Below are positions 63,433 through 64,000 of a DNA stretch of 64,000 nucleotides, piece by piece. A program made the translations under genes and the position numbers. Origin of the DNA: Oceanobacillus kimchii X50 (GTDB taxonomy: Bacteria > Bacillota > Bacilli > Bacillales > Amphibacillaceae). Numbering within the stretch: position 1 is the stretch's first letter; each line of letters opens with the position of its first letter. Location: the NCBI RefSeq assembly GCF_000340475.1, contig NZ_CM001792.1:2484921-2548920 (forward strand). The letters are read 5' to 3'. The notes beneath the pieces are model-generated. The model saw only the letters and a list, made by a program, of their open reading frames with translations, did not search any database and had not been told where the DNA came from.

Positions 63433-64000
63433 ATGAATTTAGTACCTACAGTTATTGAACAAACTAACCGTGGAGAGCGCGCATATGATATTTACTCTCG
63501 TTTACTTAAAGATCGTATTATCTTATTAGGAAGCGGCATTGATGATAATGTCTCGAATTCTATTGTAGCACAGCTACTTTTCTTAGAAGCCGAAGACCCA
63601 GATAAAGATATCTCCTTATATATTAATTCACCTGGTGGATCAATTACGGCTGGGATGGCAATTTATGATACAATGAATTTCATTAAACCTAACGTATCCA
63701 CTATTTGTATCGGTATGGCAGCATCTATGGGTGCTTTCCTACTTACAGCTGGTGAAAAAGGTAAACGATTTGCTTTACCAAATAGTGAAATCATGATTCA
63801 CCAACCATTAGGTGGTACACAAGGTCAAGCAACTGATATTGAAATTCATGCAAAACGTATTATTGATATTAAACGTCGTATGAATGAAATCATGGCTGAG
63901 AAGACAGGTCAACCTCTTGAGGTTATTGAGCGTGATACAGAACGTGATAATTTCATGACAGCTGATCAGTCTGTTGAATATGGCTTGATAGATAAAATTC
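63433..64000 (+). CDS. clpP: ATP-dependent Clp protease proteolytic subunit ClpP (runs off the right edge)
   Basis: A serine protease forming a double ring with Clp ATPases; it also degrades tmRNA-tagged proteins. It begins [20 protein letters not shown]. The nucleophile Ser is in [14 protein letters not shown], the His in [12 protein letters not shown] and the Asp in [14 protein letters not shown] lies 7 bases before the chosen ATG (an ATG 3 bases earlier is also possible). The last few residues are outside the window. Confidence 0.96.
   Translation, partial: MNLVPTVIEQTNRGERAYDIYSRLLKDRIILLGSGIDDNVSNSIVAQLLFLEAEDPDKDISLYINSPGGSITAGMAIYDTMNFIKPNVSTICIGMAASMGAFLLTAGEKGKRFALPNSEIMIHQPLGGTQGQATDIEIHAKRIIDIKRRMNEIMAEKTGQPLEVIERDTERDNFMTADQSVEYGLIDKI

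Overview
The window is low-GC Firmicute DNA. The best guess is a spore-forming, Oceanobacillus/Virgibacillus-like member of the Bacillaceae. Evidence: the ssrA-smpB-rnr-esterase-secG block, the cggR-gapA-pgk-tpiA-gpmI-eno glycolytic cluster followed by sigL, a CtsR box before clpP, strong GGAGG ribosome sites with many TTG/GTG starts, and a collagen-like exosporium-type protein.

Positions 1-25986 are the right part of a tailed-phage prophage integrated at the 3' end of ssrA (tmRNA). Read inward from the attachment site it has a SOS-box-preceded tyrosine integrase, a CI-like repressor facing two Cro-like regulators (23.2-24.6 kb), and an early operon on the minus strand. That operon carries exonuclease plus Sak3-type annealing protein, HNH, Rha/ORF6C antirepressor, replication initiator, DnaC-type loader, RusA resolvase, dUTPase and many tiny proteins, and ends with a RinA-type activator. 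Next come individually terminated cargo genes (9.4-12.2 kb). The HK97-type late operon follows: HNH, small and large terminase, portal, ClpP-like protease, capsid, connector, head-tail joining proteins, tail tube, tail chaperone and the start of the tape measure, which leaves the window at base 1.

Two recoding sites are readable in the late operon: a canonical -1 slippery heptamer in the tail chaperone, and a CCC.TAA shifty stop that would add a fibronectin-III domain to the capsid protein by +1 frameshifting. Other less expected structures are an inverted-repeat-flanked mini-gene on the opposite strand, a 20-residue membrane peptide with a convergent tiny RNA (type I toxin-antitoxin-like), and a terminator placed directly before the ribosome site of the packaging operon.

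Positions 25987-51.7 kb hold core genes: trans-translation (ssrA, smpB), RNase R, carboxylesterase, SecG, a zinc transporter, ptsI without an adjacent ptsH, a nucleoside hydrolase, the glycolytic operon under CggR control with a separate pgk promoter, sigma-54, an acetate-type sodium symporter pair, a fumarylacetoacetase-family enzyme and a TAXI-TRAP transporter operon. From 51.9 to 59.0 kb are a metal-type lipoprotein and a dipeptide ABC transporter operon split by a 0.3 kb MITE-like repeat. From 59.2 kb onward are an RNase H-like protein, shikimate kinase, a collagen-like and a Cys/His-rich spore-surface-type protein, decayed genes (including a phage amidase remnant beside tRNA-Arg), and the start of clpP.
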